7,554 nucleotides of DNA from DASWTL01 sp036402155. GTDB taxonomy: Bacteria > Bacteroidota > Bacteroidia > Sphingobacteriales > Sphingobacteriaceae. Made by a program: the position numbers and the translations under genes. Position 1 is the stretch's first letter; the number at the start of each line of letters is the position of its first letter. Of this stretch, positions 5,188 to 7,554 are shown piece after piece. Where the stretch lies: positions 1 to 7,554 of the forward strand of contig DASWTL010000390.1 in NCBI GenBank assembly GCA_036402155.1, given 5' to 3'. Under the pieces are notes generated by a model. It saw nothing but the letters and a program-made list of their open reading frames with translations. It was not told the DNA's origin and made no database searches.

Positions 5188-7509
5188 TTAAGTTTTTGTG
5201 ATGGTTTCTTCTAAATTATATATCGCTGTTATAACCTGCATCATGGCGGCCAGCGATATTTTATCTATTTTAACATCAGTCCGTGGATACTCTCCTACAG
5301 CTAGAATTTTTTCAGCACTTTGTTTTTTTAATGTTTTCAGATGATCATTGTGATATGCTGTCATCAGCGTGATTTCCTTTTCATTTGGTTTTCGGCAAGT
5401 TATCAATCGAAATGCTTTTACAATCTTGTCTCTGGGCTGGCTTCTTTCCTGTATCAGCTTAGCTGCAAGTACACGTGAGGCTTCTAAAACCGTCGGATCA
5501 TTCAGCATGGCCAATGCCTGCAGCGGAGTATTTGTCCTTAATCGCTGTACTTCACATTGATCCCGGTTACTTGCATCAAAAATGCCCATTATTGGTGGTG
5601 GCACAGTACGTTTAATAAAAGTATACATTCCTCTCCGGTACAAACTTGATCCATGATCTTGTTTGTAATTTTTCAAAATTCCTCTTCCTGATGTTGCAGC
5701 TTCCCACAAGCCTGCCGGCTGATAAGGTTTTACACTGGGACCGCCAATGGTTTTAACTAAAAGTCCGCTGCTGGATAAGACAATATCCCGGATCAATTCT
5801 GCCTGTACCCGGTAACGTGGCGACCGGGATAGCAACACATTATCAGGATCTGATTTTAATTTTTCAGGAGATACAACAGCCGATTGCCGATAGGTTGCTG
5901 AAGTAACTATTTGTTTCATTAAACGCTTAATGTTCCAGCCATGCTCCATAAAATCGACAGCCAGCCAATCCAATAGTTCCGGATGGGTTGGAAGCTCTCC
6001 CTGCATACCGAAATCGCCGGAAGTCTTAACAATCCCCTTACCAAATATTTCCTGCCAAAGCTGATTAACAAAAACTCTTGCGGTAAGCGGATTTCGTTTA
6101 TCAAATAACCACTGAGCTAAACCCAGCCTGTTTTTGGGGTATTTATTATTAAATGGCAATATAGCGTTTGGAGTACCTGGCTGAACTTCCTTGCCGTGAG
6201 CATCATATACCCCGCGATTGAGGATATAGTTTTTTCTTGCCGTATCCAGATCGCCCATTACAGAAACAATTAACCTGCCTGTATCCTGTTTATTTACAAA
6301 GGTCAGTAGGTTCTTCACGTCTGCATCAGAAATCTCGATTAGTGGTTTTTTAGCATATGTTTCAGGACCGCCCACCACAGATTCCAGTCCGACTTCCTTT
6401 ACATTGTTGAAAAAGGAAAACACCTGAAAATACTCCTTTTGTGAAAAGGGATCATATTTATGGTCATGGCATTTTGCACACTCCAGTGTAACCCCTATCA
6501 GTGCCTTACCAAAGGTATTTGTGCGGTCGGTAACATATTCTACACGATATTCTTCATCAACTACCCCACCTTCTTCTGTGATTTTATGATTCCGGTTAAA
6601 TCCGGTAGCAAGTATTTGTTCCTTACTTGCATCAGGCATCAGATCCCCGGCCAGCTGCCAGGTAATAAATTGATCATATGGAAAATTCTGGTTATAAGCA
6701 TGGATCACCCAATCCCTCCAGGGCCACTGACTTCGATAACTATCATCCTGGTAACCGTGAGAATCAGCAAATCGTGCAACATCAAGCCAGTGAAGAGCCA
6801 TTTTTTCTCCGTATGCCGGACTATTCAACAGTTGATCAACAACTCGTTGATAAGCATCCGGACGCTTATCTGCCAGAAAGTGATCCATCATCTCGAGACT
6901 TGGCAGTAAACCTGTAATATCAAGACTTAAACGCTTCAATAACCGCTCTTTATCAGCCTCAGGATTAGGTGTTAACCCTTCCTGTTCCTGCTTATGTAAT
7001 ATGAAATAATCTATCTCATTTTTTGGCCAGTCACTATTTTTCACTTTTGGCAATTGAGATTTAACCGGAGCGATAAATGACCAGTGTTTTTCATATCTGG
7101 CGCCTTGTTTAATCCATTTTTTTATTAATTCAATTTCCCTTTCAGTTAATTTCAGGTTAGATGATATTGGGGGCATCACCAATGTGGTATCCTTGGTAGA
7201 TATGCGGAAAAATACTTCAGAAGATTCTGGTTTGCCTCGTACGATGGCATGAGCTGATGGATTTTCCTGTAATGCTTTAAGAGCATCTTCTTCAATATCC
7301 AGCCTTAATCCGGCTTCACGTTTATTTGGGTCAGGTCCATGACATGCAAAACATTTATCAGAAAGAATGGGTCTGATATCGAAATTGTAGCTGATTTTAT
7401 CCGGTAATTTCTCATCGGCTTTTGAAGACTTTTCGGATGGTGAGCAGGCATCTATTCCATACAGAGCACAAAAACTACAGAATAAAAAAAAGTAAAACTT
7501 TAAACGCAT
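5188..7509 (-). CDS. PSCyt1-DUF1549-DUF1553 c-type cytochrome lipoprotein
   Basis: 773-residue planctomycete-type cytochrome, first gene of the four-gene cluster. Residues 1-21 form a signal peptide ending IDA before Cys22, a probable though imperfect lipobox (Asp at -2), so it is likely a membrane-anchored lipoprotein outside the cytoplasm. PSCyt1 region about 42-136: haem motif CFACH at 53-57, then VMPP with Met112 as possible distal ligand. DUF1549 region about 165-370, containing WLDVARFADSHGY (241-253) and a second haem motif CAKCH (344-348) followed by DHKYDP. DUF1553 region about 455-715, with NPLTARVFVNQLWQ, THPELLDWLA, RRGMYTF and NTPLQALAMLNDP. It thus probably carries two covalent haems and acts in electron transfer; substrate and reaction are unknown for the family. 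Many relatives have a beta-sandwich insert between DUF1549 and DUF1553; here that linker is short. The ATG is chosen because it precedes a complete signal peptide. Only 45 bp upstream are visible. TAA stop lies 3 bp before the next gene. Confident in family, not in function. Confidence 0.93.
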   Translation of the reverse strand: MRLKFYFFLFCSFCALYGIDACSPSEKSSKADEKLPDKISYNFDIRPILSDKCFACHGPDPNKREAGLRLDIEEDALKALQENPSAHAIVRGKPESSEVFFRISTKDTTLVMPPISSNLKLTEREIELIKKWIKQGARYEKHWSFIAPVKSQLPKVKNSDWPKNEIDYFILHKQEQEGLTPNPEADKERLLKRLSLDITGLLPSLEMMDHFLADKRPDAYQRVVDQLLNSPAYGEKMALHWLDVARFADSHGYQDDSYRSQWPWRDWVIHAYNQNFPYDQFITWQLAGDLMPDASKEQILATGFNRNHKITEEGGVVDEEYRVEYVTDRTNTFGKALIGVTLECAKCHDHKYDPFSQKEYFQVFSFFNNVKEVGLESVVGGPETYAKKPLIEISDADVKNLLTFVNKQDTGRLIVSVMGDLDTARKNYILNRGVYDAHGKEVQPGTPNAILPFNNKYPKNRLGLAQWLFDKRNPLTARVFVNQLWQEIFGKGIVKTSGDFGMQGELPTHPELLDWLAVDFMEHGWNIKRLMKQIVTSATYRQSAVVSPEKLKSDPDNVLLSRSPRYRVQAELIRDIVLSSSGLLVKTIGGPSVKPYQPAGLWEAATSGRGILKNYKQDHGSSLYRRGMYTFIKRTVPPPIMGIFDASNRDQCEVQRLRTNTPLQALAMLNDPTVLEASRVLAAKLIQERSQPRDKIVKAFRLITCRKPNEKEITLMTAYHNDHLKTLKKQSAEKILAVGEYPRTDVKIDKISLAAMMQVITAIYNLEETITKT

Positions 7510-7554
7510 GAAATAAATCTAATAATAATCACAGATAAAATATTCGGAAATAAC

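Noticed and set aside
6460..6909. 149-codon plus-strand open frame opposite the DUF1549 gene
   Set aside because: Lies wholly antisense to a strongly conserved coding region; the translation has no recognisable domain and is explained as a shadow frame.
7530..7537. Possible -7 promoter element TATCTGTG (minus strand) upstream of the first gene
   Set aside because: One mismatch from TAnnTTTG, and the region where the -33 element should lie is outside the window, so it cannot be judged; the operon may also begin further upstream.
1..7554. CRISPR array, insertion sequence, tRNA or rRNA
   Set aside because: No regularly spaced repeats, transposase domain, terminal inverted repeats or recognisable RNA-gene sequence were found on either strand.

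Overview
The window looks like part of a Bacteroidota chromosome, most plausibly a soil or freshwater Sphingobacteriales/Cytophagales-type organism. The DNA is AT-rich (roughly 60% AT by eye). The genes lack clear Shine-Dalgarno sequences, as is usual in that phylum. The protein families are the planctomycete-type cytochrome families that Bacteroidota also carry. The placement is an inference from protein style, not from a marker gene.

Layout: four intact genes lie head to tail on the minus strand and fill positions 412-7509. In order of transcription they are: (1) 5188-7509, a predicted lipoprotein with PSCyt1, DUF1549 and DUF1553 regions and two c-type haem motifs; (2) 3730-5184, a Tat-exported DUF1501 protein; (3) 2688-3713, a Tat-exported NHL/six-bladed beta-propeller protein; (4) 412-2589, a membrane protein joining a DUF2231-like five-helix region to a PSCyt1 cytochrome domain, leucine-rich repeats, a chitobiase-C-terminal-type beta domain and a discoidin-like tail. 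Gaps are 3, 16 and 98 bp, so the first three genes are almost certainly one transcription unit. The fourth is probably in it too, or has its own promoter in the 98-bp gap.

How they may work together: all four products are predicted to act outside the cytoplasm. Two carry c-type haem motifs (three CxxCH in total) and one anchors its haem to the inner membrane. The DUF1501 protein has an alkaline-phosphatase/sulfatase-like fold signature. The propeller has a ring of histidines like those that bind metal in related lyases. A reasonable reading is an extracytoplasmic redox or hydrolytic module acting on a carbohydrate or sulfated/esterified organic substrate and delivering electrons to the membrane. 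No substrate can be read from the sequence, and these families have had no firm biochemical function assigned as far as I know.

The left 411 bp hold no convincing complete gene. They contain a possible 3' end of a plus-strand reading frame entering from outside (up to 217) and two weak inverted repeats (300-342 and 401-434) near the end of the operon. No tRNA, rRNA, CRISPR array or insertion sequence was recognised.
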